Source: an uncultured Lachnospiraceae bacterium | Lineage (GTDB): Bacteria > Bacillota > Clostridia > Lachnospirales > Lachnospiraceae | Direction: 5' to 3' | Assembly: GCA_937950565.1 (NCBI GenBank) | Contig: CALFCS010000142.1 | Span: forward strand, 1 to 41,530 | DNA length: 41,530 nucleotides | Shown: one piece after another, positions 16,381-25,082 of the stretch | How positions within the stretch are numbered: the first letter of the stretch is position 1 | How the letters are laid out: the number at the start of each line of letters is the position of its first letter | Translations under genes and position numbers: made by a program | Notes under the pieces: generated by a model | Database searches by the model: none | Told to the model about the DNA's origin: nothing | What the model saw: only the letters and a program-made list of their open reading frames with translations

Positions 16381-18219
16381 TTAATGGAAAAATTTATATA
16401 CATCCTCCGCAGATTTTTTATTCATAGAAGGAAGCTCCTTCAGTTCTTCTACCGTTGCATTTTTTATAGCATCGATATTTTCAAAATGACGCATCAAATC
16501 CTTACGTCTGGCAGGACCAACCCCCGGAATGTCATCCAGTACAGAATGCACCTGCCCTTTGCTGCGCAGTTCCCGGTGAAAGGTAATCGCAAACCGGTGG
16601 GCCTCATCCTGTATTCTTGTAATAAGGCGAAAACTTTCAGAATTTCTGTCAATAGAAATTTCTTCATTTTCATAATATAATCCTCTCGTCCGATGGTGGT
16701 CGTCTTTTACCATTCCACAAACAGGAATATCCAGGTGAAGCTTATCCAGCACTTCTAATGCAATATTTACCTGCCCTTTTCCACCATCCATAAGGATTAA
16801 ATCCGGAAAGGCAGTAAAACCTCCCAGCTCTTTTCCTTCTTCTTTCTCCTTCAATCCATGAAGGAAACGCCTGTTGAGCACCTCTTCCATACTTGCATAA
16901 TCATTCGGCCCGGTTACACTCTTAATTTTAAACTTACGATAATCATTCCTTTTTGGCTTTCCTCTCTCATATACCACCATAGAACCAACCGATGCAAATC
17001 CGCTTGTATTAGAGATATCATATGCCTCCATCCGCACGATCCCTGTAAGACCGAGCAGTTCCTCCAGCTCTCTGACAGCCCCTGTCGTCCGCCCTTCTTC
17101 TCTTTTCAACCGTTCTTTATCCTTACTCAAAACAAGGGAAGCATTTTTCTCTGCCAGTTCAACCAGCTTTTCCTTTTTGCCCTTTTGCGGCACTCTCAAA
17201 TGCACTTTGTGCCCCCGTTTTCTTCCAAGCCACTCCTCAATCACTTCTCTATCTTCTACTTCTTCCTGAAGCATGAGCTCCGCAGGAATATAAGGTGTCC
17301 CGGCATAAAATTGTTTAATAAAACTGGAAAGTATTTCACTCTTCTTCTCACCTTCCGAAATCTTCAAATAAAAATGGTCCCGTCCAATAAGGCGCCCTCC
17401 ACGAATAAAAAACACTTGCACCACCGCATCTTCCTTTTCGCAGGCAACGGCCAGAATATCTCTGTCATCTCCCGCCGTATCTGTTATCTTCTGCTTCTGC
17501 GCAATTTTCCGCACACTGGATATCATTTCCCTATATTCAATCGCTTTTTCAAATTCCAACGCTTCTGATGCCGCTTCCATGCTGCTCTCTAATTTTTTCA
17601 AAATCAAATCATAATCCCCATTCAGAAAATGCAGCACTTCTTCTATCTCCTTACGGTACTCTGCCTCAGAAATATATCCCTGGCAGGGTGCATAGCACTG
17701 ATGGATGTGATAATTGAGGCAGGGCCGTTCTTTTCCAACATCCGCTGGAAGTCTTCGATTACAATTTCGGATATGATAAAGTTTACGAAGCAACTCAATC
17801 GTGTCTTTTATTGCACCTGCACTTGTATATGGGCCAAAATACTTCGCTTTATCTTTCTTCATCTGTCTCGCCAGCATTACTCTTGGAAAAGCTTCCCCTA
17901 CCGTCACCTTAATAAACGGATATGCTTTATCATCCATAAGCATGGTATTATATTTAGGGCGGTGCTCCTTAATCAGATTACATTCCAATACCAGAGCCTC
18001 CAGTTCCGAATCCGTTACAATATACTCAAAGCGCCGGATATGCGTCACCATCTGCTCAATTTTCACACCTTTATTTCTGCTGCTCTGAAAATACTGCCGT
18101 ACACGGTTCTTAAGACTAATCGCCTTTCCCACATAGATAATATGATCCTTTTCATCATGCATCAAATAAACACCTGGTTTTCCAGGCAGTTTTTTTAATT
18201 CCTCCTGAATGTCAAACAT
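16381..18219 (-). CDS. uvrC: Excinuclease ABC subunit C
   Basis: UvrC makes the two incisions around damaged DNA marked by UvrAB in nucleotide excision repair. The 612-residue protein has the N-terminal GIY-YIG nuclease (GKPGVYLMHDEKDHIIYVGK, about 13-32) and a cysteine-containing segment near ERPCLNYHIHQCYAPC. A UVR motif, the RNase H-like second nuclease with EAYDISNTSG and LILMDGGKGQ, and C-terminal helix-hairpin-helix motifs (DDIPGVGPARRKDLM) follow. GGGGGAAG lies before the ATG. The gene begins 58 bp after ftsH across a terminator, so expression is either by read-through or from a promoter inside the ftsH 3' end. No promoter is evident in the gap. Confidence 0.97.
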   Translation of the reverse strand: MFDIQEELKKLPGKPGVYLMHDEKDHIIYVGKAISLKNRVRQYFQSSRNKGVKIEQMVTHIRRFEYIVTDSELEALVLECNLIKEHRPKYNTMLMDDKAYPFIKVTVGEAFPRVMLARQMKKDKAKYFGPYTSAGAIKDTIELLRKLYHIRNCNRRLPADVGKERPCLNYHIHQCYAPCQGYISEAEYRKEIEEVLHFLNGDYDLILKKLESSMEAASEALEFEKAIEYREMISSVRKIAQKQKITDTAGDDRDILAVACEKEDAVVQVFFIRGGRLIGRDHFYLKISEGEKKSEILSSFIKQFYAGTPYIPAELMLQEEVEDREVIEEWLGRKRGHKVHLRVPQKGKKEKLVELAEKNASLVLSKDKERLKREEGRTTGAVRELEELLGLTGIVRMEAYDISNTSGFASVGSMVVYERGKPKRNDYRKFKIKSVTGPNDYASMEEVLNRRFLHGLKEKEEGKELGGFTAFPDLILMDGGKGQVNIALEVLDKLHLDIPVCGMVKDDHHRTRGLYYENEEISIDRNSESFRLITRIQDEAHRFAITFHRELRSKGQVHSVLDDIPGVGPARRKDLMRHFENIDAIKNATVEELKELPSMNKKSAEDVYKFFH

Positions 18220-18235
18220 CTTACTTCCCCCAAAT

Positions 18236-18263
18236 AAAGGCGCCGTAATATCGGCGCCTTTTT
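18236..18263 (-). terminator. Terminator after ftsH
   Basis: A perfect 10-bp stem, AAAGGCGCCG (18236-18245) with CGGCGCCTTT (18252-18261), loop of 6. The minus-strand U-tract is short (CCTTTATTT), so some read-through into uvrC is plausible. Confidence 0.75.
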
Positions 18264-18277
18264 CTTTCTTTTGCTTT

Positions 18278-20209
18278 CTATTCTTCCAGACTTACCGGAG
18301 ACATTGCAATTCTTTCCTCCTGCTTTTTCCCATCCTCCGGATTAATTCCTTCTACTTCATGGAAAATTTCCATAAACTCTTTTCCCGTAATGGTTTCCTT
18401 CTCTATCAGAAAATCTGCAATCTTATCCAGAGATTTCCTATGCTCCCTGAGCAGCGCCTTCGCTTCCTCATAAGAAGCCTTCAATATTTCCATAACTTCC
18501 TTATCAATCTCAGAAGCTGTTGCCTCCCCGCAATTACTTACCGGCCTTCCGTCCAAATAGCGATTCTGAATTGACTCCAGACCGATAAGGCCAAATTTCT
18601 CGCTCATACCATACTGTGTTATCATCGCTCTTGCCACGCTGGTCGCTTTTTCAATATCATTTGCTGCGCCGGTCGTCACGGTATCAAATACAACCTCTTC
18701 TGCTGCGCGGCCTGCAAGCAGTCCTACCAGCATTGCCTGTAATTCCTTCTTTGTATTCAGGAACTTCTCTTCCTCCGGCGTCTGCATCACATACCCCAAC
18801 GCCCCCATTGTACGCGGGACGATAGTAATCTTCTGTACCGGTTCCGAATCCTTCTGCAGTGCACTCACAAGCGCATGGCCCACTTCGTGATAAGAAACGA
18901 TCCTGCGTTCCTCCTGACTCATAATCCGATCTTTCTTTTCCTTGCCCACAAGCACAACCTCTACTGCCTCAAACAAATCACTCTGTGACACTGCCTTTCT
19001 CCCATGCTTTACCGCATTAATCGCAGCTTCATTTATCATATTGGCAAGGTCTGAACCCACCGCTCCTGAGGTTGCAAGCGCAATGGCTTCCAAATCAACC
19101 GTTTCATCCATTCTTACATCCTTGGAATGTACCTTCAATACATCCACACGTCCTTTTAAATCCGGTTTTTCTACAATAATCCGGCGGTCAAATCTTCCCG
19201 GACGAAGAAGCGCCGGATCAAGAATCTCCGGACGATTCGTTGCAGCAAGGAGCACAAGACCTTTATTACTCTCGAATCCATCCATCTCTGCCAACAGCTG
19301 GTTCAGCGTCTGCTCTCTCTCATCATTCCCTCCAAGCTGGTTATCTCTGCTTTTACCGATTGCATCAATCTCATCGATAAATATGATACACGGAGCCATC
19401 TGCTGTGCCTGCTTAAATAAATCACGAACCCTTGACGCTCCTACTCCGACATACATTTCCACAAATGCGGAGCCGGATAATGAGAAAAATGGAACCTTCG
19501 CTTCCCCTGCGACTGCCTTTGCAAGAAGTGTCTTTCCCGTTCCCGGAGGCCCTACCAAAAGCGCTCCCTTTGGCAGCTTCGCACCAACACTGGTATATTT
19601 TCCCGGATTATGCAAAAAGTCCACAACCTCCTGGAGCGACTCTTTTGCCTCATCCTGTCCGGCAACGTCCTGAAAGGTTACCCCGGTCTCTTTTTCTACA
19701 TACATCTTTGCATTGCTTTTTCCAACTCCCATAATGCCGCCGCCTTTTGACATCTTACGCGTCATATAGATAAGTACGCCAAAAAACAGTACGATTGGAA
19801 GAAATGTAGCAATTGTCTGAACTACAATCATAGAAGTCGTATCCGGAATTTCCTGCGTATATTCTACACCAGCCTTATACAGTCGTTCTGAAAGTGTATC
19901 ATCACGCATAACACCGGTATAATACTCTTTTGTAAGCCGCTCTCCCTTTTCTTTCTTCTCTGTGATCACAAGCCGGTCACTGCGCACCTCAACCTTATCG
20001 ACCTTTCCATCATCAACCATTTTCAAAAACTGGTCATAGCTAATTTCCTTATCCGATCCATCTCCACGGAAATTATACAATGCCATCACCATGAGCGCTA
20101 CTGCCATGGTAACAATGATTACAAAAGAAAAACCAGGTTTGTTATTTTTATTAAAATTCGAATTGTTCTGATTCCCTCGGTTTTGATTATTTCTATTCTG
20201 GTTGTCCAT
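18278..20209 (-). CDS. ftsH: ATP-dependent membrane zinc protease FtsH
   Basis: FtsH is a membrane-anchored AAA+ protease that extracts and degrades membrane and short-lived cytosolic proteins. The 643-residue chain starts with an Asn-rich stretch and has transmembrane helices at about 27-46 and 126-149 enclosing a small extracytoplasmic domain. It then has Walker A GPPGTGKT (220-227), a Walker B around CIIFIDEID, the SRH region with NRPEILDPALLRPGRFDR, and the zinc site HEVGH at 441-445. Its ATG follows a GGAGG ribosome site. A near-consensus sigma-A promoter lies just upstream, facing away from the DUF1846 gene. It is highly conserved and complete. Confidence 0.97.
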   Translation of the reverse strand: MDNQNRNNQNRGNQNNSNFNKNNKPGFSFVIIVTMAVALMVMALYNFRGDGSDKEISYDQFLKMVDDGKVDKVEVRSDRLVITEKKEKGERLTKEYYTGVMRDDTLSERLYKAGVEYTQEIPDTTSMIVVQTIATFLPIVLFFGVLIYMTRKMSKGGGIMGVGKSNAKMYVEKETGVTFQDVAGQDEAKESLQEVVDFLHNPGKYTSVGAKLPKGALLVGPPGTGKTLLAKAVAGEAKVPFFSLSGSAFVEMYVGVGASRVRDLFKQAQQMAPCIIFIDEIDAIGKSRDNQLGGNDEREQTLNQLLAEMDGFESNKGLVLLAATNRPEILDPALLRPGRFDRRIIVEKPDLKGRVDVLKVHSKDVRMDETVDLEAIALATSGAVGSDLANMINEAAINAVKHGRKAVSQSDLFEAVEVVLVGKEKKDRIMSQEERRIVSYHEVGHALVSALQKDSEPVQKITIVPRTMGALGYVMQTPEEEKFLNTKKELQAMLVGLLAGRAAEEVVFDTVTTGAANDIEKATSVARAMITQYGMSEKFGLIGLESIQNRYLDGRPVSNCGEATASEIDKEVMEILKASYEEAKALLREHRKSLDKIADFLIEKETITGKEFMEIFHEVEGINPEDGKKQEERIAMSPVSLEE

Positions 20210-20234
20210 TTTTCTCCTCCTGTATTACCATTTC

Positions 20235-20263
20235 ATTATACGGACAGCCTACTTAGAAATCAA
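20235..20263 (-). promoter_or_regulatory. Sigma-A promoter of ftsH
   Basis: On the minus strand TTGATT (20258-20263), a 17-bp spacer and a perfect TATAAT (20235-20240), roughly 25 bp before the start codon region. Confidence 0.78.
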
Positions 20264-20282
20264 TAAAAAGATTATGAAAAGA

Positions 20283-20312
20283 TTGTAAACTTCCTATATT
20301 ATGTAGTATACT
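20283..20312 (+). promoter_or_regulatory. Candidate promoter of the DUF1846 gene
   Basis: TTGTAA (20283-20288), an 18-bp spacer and TATACT (20307-20312), about 50 bp before the ATG at 20364. It is divergent from the ftsH promoter. Confidence 0.5.
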
Positions 20313-20363
20313 TGGAATGTGATTGTTTCATGCAGTCAGAAGAATACTCAAAGGGGAAATTAT

Positions 20364-21857
20364 ATGAAAATCGGATTTGATAATGAAAAATATCTTCAGA
20401 TGCAATCTTCACATATCAAGGAACGTATCCAGCATTTCGATAATAAATTGTATCTGGAATTTGGAGGAAAATTGTTTGATGACTATCATGCGTCCAGAGT
20501 TCTTCCTGGCTTCTGCCCGGACAGCAAACTCCGTATGCTAAAACAACTGGCTGACCATGCCGAAATCATCATTGTAATAAGTGCAGAGGACATTGAACGC
20601 AACAAAATCCGCGGCGATCTTGGTATCACTTATGATTCTGATGTGCTTCGTCTCATGGATATTTATAAAAAACAAGGACTCTTTGTAGGCAGTGTTGTAA
20701 TTACCAAATACAGCAACCAGGAAAGCGCCCGCTTATTTAAAAAAAGATTGGAAAAAATGGGAGTACGGGTATACCGTCACTACCCGATTCCCGGATATCC
20801 AACCAATATTCCCGTTATCGTAAGTGATGACGGGTATGGAAAAAATGATTATATTGAAACTTCAAGACCTCTCGTTGTTGTAACGGCTCCGGGACCAGGA
20901 AGCGGAAAAATGGCTGTCTGCCTTTCACAGCTTTATCATGAGCATAAAAGAGGGATTCGTGCCGGATATGCCAAGTTTGAAACATTTCCTATCTGGAACA
21001 TTCCACTGAAGCATCCGGTAAACCTTGCTTATGAAGCGGCTACCGCGGACCTCAATGACGTAAATATGATTGATCCATTCCATTTGGATGCTTATGGAGA
21101 AACTACAGTAAACTATAACCGCGATGTAGAGATATTTCCGGTATTAAATGCTATTTTTGAGCGAATTTATGGTACAAGCCCTTACAAATCTCCTACAGAT
21201 ATGGGGGTAAACATGGCCGGAAACTGTATCTGCGATGATACTGTGTGTAAAGAAGCTTCAAATCAGGAAATCATTCGCAGATATTATGCATCGTTAAGAA
21301 GATTTCTTCTGGGCGAATGCTCCGATGATGAAGTCTGCAAATTAGAAATGCTTATGAATCAGGCAGGAGTTACGATTCACGACCGACCGGTCGTTGATGC
21401 TGCCTTAAAGCGTGAGAAAGAATCCGGAGGACCTGCTGCCGCACTGGAGCTTCATGACGGGCGGATTATTACCGGAAAAACATCCGCACTTTTAGGTGCC
21501 TCCGCCGCACTTCTTCTCAATGCGCTGAAAGAACTGGCGGGTATTGAACATACACAACACGTTATTTCTCCGGGAGCAATTGAACCAATACAAAAACTAA
21601 AAACACAATATCTCGGAAGCAAAAATCCAAGACTTCATACAGATGAAGTTTTGATTGCACTGTCTGTAAGCGCTGCATCTGATCCGACAGCTCAAAAGGC
21701 TCTCGACCAGATTCCTAAGCTGAAAGGATGCCAGGTACATACTTCTGTTATGGTAAGCGCGGTAGATATGAAGCAGTTCCAAAAGCTGTCCATACAGGCA
21801 ACTTATGAAGCAAAATATGAAAAAAACTCTGTATTTTTTAACGGAACAGGTGTATAA
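20364..21857 (+). CDS. DUF1846 (UPF0371) family protein
   Basis: A 497-residue cytosolic protein recognised as the DUF1846/UPF0371 family by its start MKIGFDNEKYLQMQSSHIKE and segments such as EFGGKLFDDYHASRVLPGF and VVVTAPGPGSGKMAVCLSQL. The latter looks like a phosphate-binding loop. The biochemical role of the family is not established to my knowledge. The ATG at 20364 was chosen because AAAGGGG lies eight bases upstream. The open frame extends 15 codons further to a GTG without a ribosome site. pyrG follows 59 bp downstream on the same strand with no clear terminator, so a shared transcript is possible. It lacks signal peptide and membrane segments. Confidence 0.9.
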   Translation: MKIGFDNEKYLQMQSSHIKERIQHFDNKLYLEFGGKLFDDYHASRVLPGFCPDSKLRMLKQLADHAEIIIVISAEDIERNKIRGDLGITYDSDVLRLMDIYKKQGLFVGSVVITKYSNQESARLFKKRLEKMGVRVYRHYPIPGYPTNIPVIVSDDGYGKNDYIETSRPLVVVTAPGPGSGKMAVCLSQLYHEHKRGIRAGYAKFETFPIWNIPLKHPVNLAYEAATADLNDVNMIDPFHLDAYGETTVNYNRDVEIFPVLNAIFERIYGTSPYKSPTDMGVNMAGNCICDDTVCKEASNQEIIRRYYASLRRFLLGECSDDEVCKLEMLMNQAGVTIHDRPVVDAALKREKESGGPAAALELHDGRIITGKTSALLGASAALLLNALKELAGIEHTQHVISPGAIEPIQKLKTQYLGSKNPRLHTDEVLIALSVSAASDPTAQKALDQIPKLKGCQVHTSVMVSAVDMKQFQKLSIQATYEAKYEKNSVFFNGTGV

Positions 21858-21916
21858 TTTTAACATATTTTTTGGGGGATATACTTGATAAAATCGAATC
21901 ATTTAAGGAGGAAACT

Positions 21917-23524
21917 ATGGCAGTAAAATATGTATTTGTTACAGGCGGAGTAGTTTCAGGGCTTGGCAAAGGCATCACAGCCGCCTCACTTGGGCGCCTG
22001 CTCAAAGCGCGCGGATATACTGTGACCATGCAGAAATTCGACCCTTATATCAACATCGACCCCGGAACCATGAACCCTGTTCAACATGGAGAAGTATTTG
22101 TAACTGATGACGGTGCAGAAACGGACCTGGATCTTGGCCATTATGAGAGGTTTATTGACGAGAATCTGAGTAAAAATTCTAACGTAACAACTGGTAAGGT
22201 TTATTGGTCTGTACTGCAAAAAGAACGCCGCGGAGACTTTGGCGGAGGTACCGTTCAGGTAATTCCACATATTACAAATGAAATCAAATCACGTTTTCAC
22301 CGGAATCCTTCCGCTGAAAACACAGAGGTTGCAATCATTGAAGTCGGCGGAACTGTCGGCGATATAGAAAGTCAGCCGTTTTTGGAAGCAATCCGGCAAT
22401 TCCAGCATGAAATGGGACGCGAAAATGTGATTTTGATTCACGTAACTCTAATCCCATATTTAAAAGCTTCACAAGAAATGAAAACAAAACCAACGCAGGC
22501 AAGCGTTAAAGAACTTCAGGGAATGGGTATCTGGCCTGATATTATTGTATGCCGTTCAGAATACCCTCTGACCCAGAGTATCCGGGACAAAATCTCCTTG
22601 TTCTGCAATGTTCCTGCAAACCATGTGCTTCAAAATCTTGACGTTGATTATTTATACGAAGCGCCGCTTGCTATGGAAAAAGAAAATCTCGCCGGTGTTG
22701 TCTGTGAATGTTTAAATCTTCCCTGCCCGGAACCAGACTTAAAAGACTGGACGGAAATGGTAGATTATTTAAAAAATCCAAATACAGAAGTACAAGTTGC
22801 TCTTGTAGGAAAATACGTAGAACTTCATGACGCCTATATCAGCGTTGTAGAGGCTCTGAAACATGGCGGCATCTTCAGCCGCGCCACCGTAAATATAAAA
22901 TGGATTAATTCTGAAACAGTCACCTCAGATAACGCAGATAAACTTTTTGCAGATGTCAGCGGAATTCTTGTACCAGGCGGTTTCGGAAAGCGGGGGATTG
23001 ACGGAAAGATTGAAGCAATCAAATATGCCCGTACACATAATGTTCCATTTCTGGGGCTTTGTCTTGGAATGCAACTCGCTATTGTAGAATTTTCAAGGAA
23101 TGTACTTGGCTTTCACGATGCACACAGTGCAGAATTAGACCCAAACACAACCCACCCGGTTATTCACATTATGCCAGAGCAAGTCGGTATTGAAGATATC
23201 GGCGGAACATTAAGGCTTGGCTCTTATCCATGTATCCTTGATAAAACATCAAAAGCTTACGAATTATATAAAACGGAGCGGATTGATGAACGACACCGGC
23301 ACCGCTATGAAGTAAACAATGATTACCGTGACCAGCTTGCTGCACACGGCATGAAATTATCCGGCTTGTCGCCGGACGGCAGAATTGTAGAAATGATCGA
23401 GATTTCGGAACATCCCTGGTTTATTGCAACCCAGGCCCACCCGGAACTTAAGTCCCGTCCAAACAGGCCACATCCACTCTTTAAAGGATTTATTGAAGCA
23501 GCATTAAAATATCAGGAAAAATAA
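21917..23524 (+). CDS. pyrG: CTP synthase
   Basis: PyrG makes CTP from UTP, ATP and glutamine. The 535-residue protein has the amidoligase domain starting MAVKYVFVTGGVVSGLGKG (P-loop), with VGGTVGDIESQPFLEA. The C-terminal class I glutamine amidotransferase domain follows: LGLCLGMQLA with nucleophile Cys382, and the QAHPELKSRP His/Glu pair. The ATG at 21917 follows AAGGAGG. The frame is open 15 codons upstream but without a better site. It lies immediately before a tRNA-Ala gene with its own promoter. No anti-terminator leader of the PyrG attenuation type (initial G-run plus terminator) is obvious in the 59-bp gap. Confidence 0.97.
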   Translation: MAVKYVFVTGGVVSGLGKGITAASLGRLLKARGYTVTMQKFDPYINIDPGTMNPVQHGEVFVTDDGAETDLDLGHYERFIDENLSKNSNVTTGKVYWSVLQKERRGDFGGGTVQVIPHITNEIKSRFHRNPSAENTEVAIIEVGGTVGDIESQPFLEAIRQFQHEMGRENVILIHVTLIPYLKASQEMKTKPTQASVKELQGMGIWPDIIVCRSEYPLTQSIRDKISLFCNVPANHVLQNLDVDYLYEAPLAMEKENLAGVVCECLNLPCPEPDLKDWTEMVDYLKNPNTEVQVALVGKYVELHDAYISVVEALKHGGIFSRATVNIKWINSETVTSDNADKLFADVSGILVPGGFGKRGIDGKIEAIKYARTHNVPFLGLCLGMQLAIVEFSRNVLGFHDAHSAELDPNTTHPVIHIMPEQVGIEDIGGTLRLGSYPCILDKTSKAYELYKTERIDERHRHRYEVNNDYRDQLAAHGMKLSGLSPDGRIVEMIEISEHPWFIATQAHPELKSRPNRPHPLFKGFIEAALKYQEK

Positions 23525-23531
23525 AAATTTC

Positions 23532-23560
23532 TTTTCATCTTTTCCCAATTGTGTTATAAT
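23532..23560 (+). promoter_or_regulatory. Promoter of the tRNA-Ala gene
   Basis: TTTTCA (23532-23537), a 17-bp spacer and a perfect TATAAT (23555-23560), ending 8 bp before the mature tRNA 5' end. Confidence 0.7.
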
Positions 23561-23568
23561 CTCCTTAT

Positions 23569-23641
23569 GGGGTATTAGCGCAGTTGGGAGCGCGCAACAT
23601 TCGCATTGTTGAGGCCACGGGTTCGAATCCCGTATACTCCA
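23569..23641 (+). tRNA. tRNA-Ala (anticodon CGC)
   Basis: A full cloverleaf: 7-bp acceptor stem GGGGTAT/ATACTCC, D arm with GCGC stem, anticodon stem CAACA/TGTTG with loop TTCGCAT giving anticodon CGC, and T arm ACGGG TTCGAAT CCCGT. The G3-U70 wobble pair, the alanine identity element, is present. The discriminator is A. The 3' CCA is not encoded, so it must be added after transcription. The gene stands alone with its own promoter and terminator. Confidence 0.96.
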
Positions 23642-23650
23642 TATATATTC

Positions 23651-23690
23651 AGAGAAGTTCTTAAGCAGAAAGGACTTCTCTTTTTCTTTT
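23651..23690 (+). terminator. Terminator after tRNA-Ala
   Basis: AGAGAAGTTC (23651-23660) pairs with GGACTTCTCT (23672-23681) including one G-U, followed by TTTTCTTTT. Confidence 0.82.
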
Positions 23691-23829
23691 CATTCAGTCT
23701 CCCCGATGCAGATTGCACATTCTCCTTCTGCCAGAATATATTAGAACATAAAGGAATGTTTTCTCGCAAAAGCAGAGAACCCCTTCTGAAACACTCACAA
23801 TATCTATCAGAATTTTTAAGGAGGATTCT

Positions 23830-24333
23830 ATGAAAAAGTGTTTACTGTCATTATTTCTTGTCACTGCCGTAACTGTATCTATGCTTCCAGCATGCTCTTC
23901 CAAAGATGAAGCTGCCTCTGACCCTGTATCTGAAGCTAAGACCACTCAGGAAAAAACACTTCCAACAGCCACTAAAGTTACTCTGAATGAGGTAGCCCAC
24001 TCTATCTTTTATGCACCTATGTATGTCGCTATAGAAGAAGGGTATTTTACTGAAGAAGGAATTGACCTGGAACTTGTAACTGGATTTGGTGCAGATAAAA
24101 CAATGACTGCTGTAATATCCGGCAGCGCAGATATTGGTTTTATGGGTTCAGAAGCATCTATATACACATATAATGAAGGAGCAAAAGATTATGTTGTCAA
24201 CTTTGCCCAACTTACCCAACGTGCAGGGAACTTCCTCGTTGCCCGTGAAAAAATGCCCGACTTTACCTGGGATAAATTAAAAGATAAAACTGTTCTTGGA
24301 GGGCGAAAAGGTGTTGTTCACCAAACAATGTAA
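23830..24333 (+). pseudogene. NMT1/ThiY-like ABC substrate-binding lipoprotein, 5' portion, interrupted
   Basis: This is the first 161 codons (to 24312) of a periplasmic-binding-type lipoprotein, plus seven codons read into the inserted element before a stop at 24331-24333. It has a signal peptide with lipobox LPAC (Cys22), then NEVAHSIFYAPMYVAIEEGYF and SGSADIGFMGSEASIY. These are hallmarks of the NMT1/THI5/SsuA fold that binds thiamine pyrimidines, sulfonates or similar small ligands for ABC import. AAGGAGG precedes the ATG. The reading breaks inside the conserved GGRKGGMPEM segment, exactly at the recombination core. The remaining 189 codons lie at 27220-27789 in the frame needed to restore a 350-residue protein. 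No cognate permease or ATPase gene is nearby, so the ligand is unknown. Confidence 0.9.
24309..24313 (+). other. Left junction (attL core) of the integrated element
   Basis: AGGTG here matches AGGTG at 27216-27220. Chromosomal sequence (CGAAA, in frame with the lipoprotein) lies to the left. Element sequence with the arm CAATGTAAAT at 24326-24335 lies to the right. Confidence 0.85.
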
Positions 24334-24366
24334 ATCTTGAATCTATAGTAATTATTTACAACCGAA

Positions 24367-24759
24367 TTATTGTTGCTGCTGCTTTTCCGTAAGAATTTTC
24401 ACGACATTATAAACCTGATACGGAAAATAGCATAGTACTCCGACATATACGACACATCCAGCCGTAATAGGCCAAAGACAAGCCGCAACTATCTTAAACC
24501 CCAATTTTCTATTTGAGAAAAATCTTGTTGCTAATATTAATGTTGAGACAAGCATACTAAAGCCAAATCCCCCTAAACATCCAAAAAACAAAAAAGATTT
24601 TAATGCATTATTATCTATAAGTGGTCCCATACCTCCTACAAATCCATAAATAACAAATCCAGTAATTAACACACACTGAGTAACAACAAGGTATTCAATA
24701 CGTTTTCTTCTATCCACAATAAATATCTTCTTTTTCTTCTTTTCTGATTTTAATTTCAT
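24367..24759 (-). CDS. Small multi-span membrane protein, element cargo, unknown function
   Basis: The 130-residue protein starts with a strongly basic tail (MKLKSEKKKKK), followed by three or four hydrophobic segments. The first is about LVVTQCVLITGFVIYGFVGG. Then come a Gly/Phe-rich pair around LFFGCLGGFGF and TLILATRFF, and a third around WPITAGCVVYVGVLCYF. It ends in a polyglutamine-like tip, QQQQ. The ATG at 24759 was chosen over a TTG two codons upstream because GGGGGAG lies ten bases before it. The gene runs opposite to the recombinase and is the only non-recombination candidate cargo. I do not recognise the family. Coding status is supported by frame length, hydrophobic pattern and ribosome site. 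Its role, such as immunity or fitness cargo, is open. Confidence 0.65.
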   Translation of the reverse strand: MKLKSEKKKKKIFIVDRRKRIEYLVVTQCVLITGFVIYGFVGGMGPLIDNNALKSFLFFGCLGGFGFSMLVSTLILATRFFSNRKLGFKIVAACLWPITAGCVVYVGVLCYFPYQVYNVVKILTEKQQQQ

Positions 24760-25082
24760 CTTCAAGCTTCTCCCCCATTATTATCTTGTCCACCTCATGT
24801 CCATTTCATTAAAGTCCGCATCTTTTATGCACTTACTTGTCTTGTATTATATCATATCGCATTTTATCATCTGTCACAATTGCAAATTTACAATTTCCGA
24901 ATGTCTATCATCTACAAAATCACTCTCTCCGTGAATACCGTAAGTCTTCTCGAAAACCATAATGTAATAACCATTATTGGCCTGAATTCTCATTTAGCCA
25001 AAAAACTGTAAATGGACATGCAACAATGCAACAGAAAATTCATAGATTAACCAATGATTAATAGGATAGGGTGTGACATGAT
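24760..25082. other. Intergenic region inside the element
   Basis: 323 bp between the divergent membrane-protein gene and the 59-residue ORF. It holds a perfect minus-strand TATAAT (24846-24851), probably the -10 of the membrane-protein gene, though no -35 at proper spacing is evident. No ORF with a ribosome site, hairpin terminator or clear gene remnant is seen otherwise. Confidence 0.4.

Noticed and set aside
23569..23641. tRNA-Ala as the integration site of the 2.9-kb element
   Set aside because: The element junctions at 24309 and 27216 lie well downstream, and neither end carries a tRNA fragment.
23710..23756. TTGCAC/TATATT as a promoter of the split lipoprotein
   Set aside because: The -35 matches only three of six bases at 18-bp spacing, too weak to list as a feature.
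23750..23829. TPP-riboswitch-like words (GAGAACCCCTT, later CTGAA) before the split lipoprotein gene
   Set aside because: The 5' GGGGTGC element, the P3 arm and the conserved second half are missing, so the likeness is probably chance.
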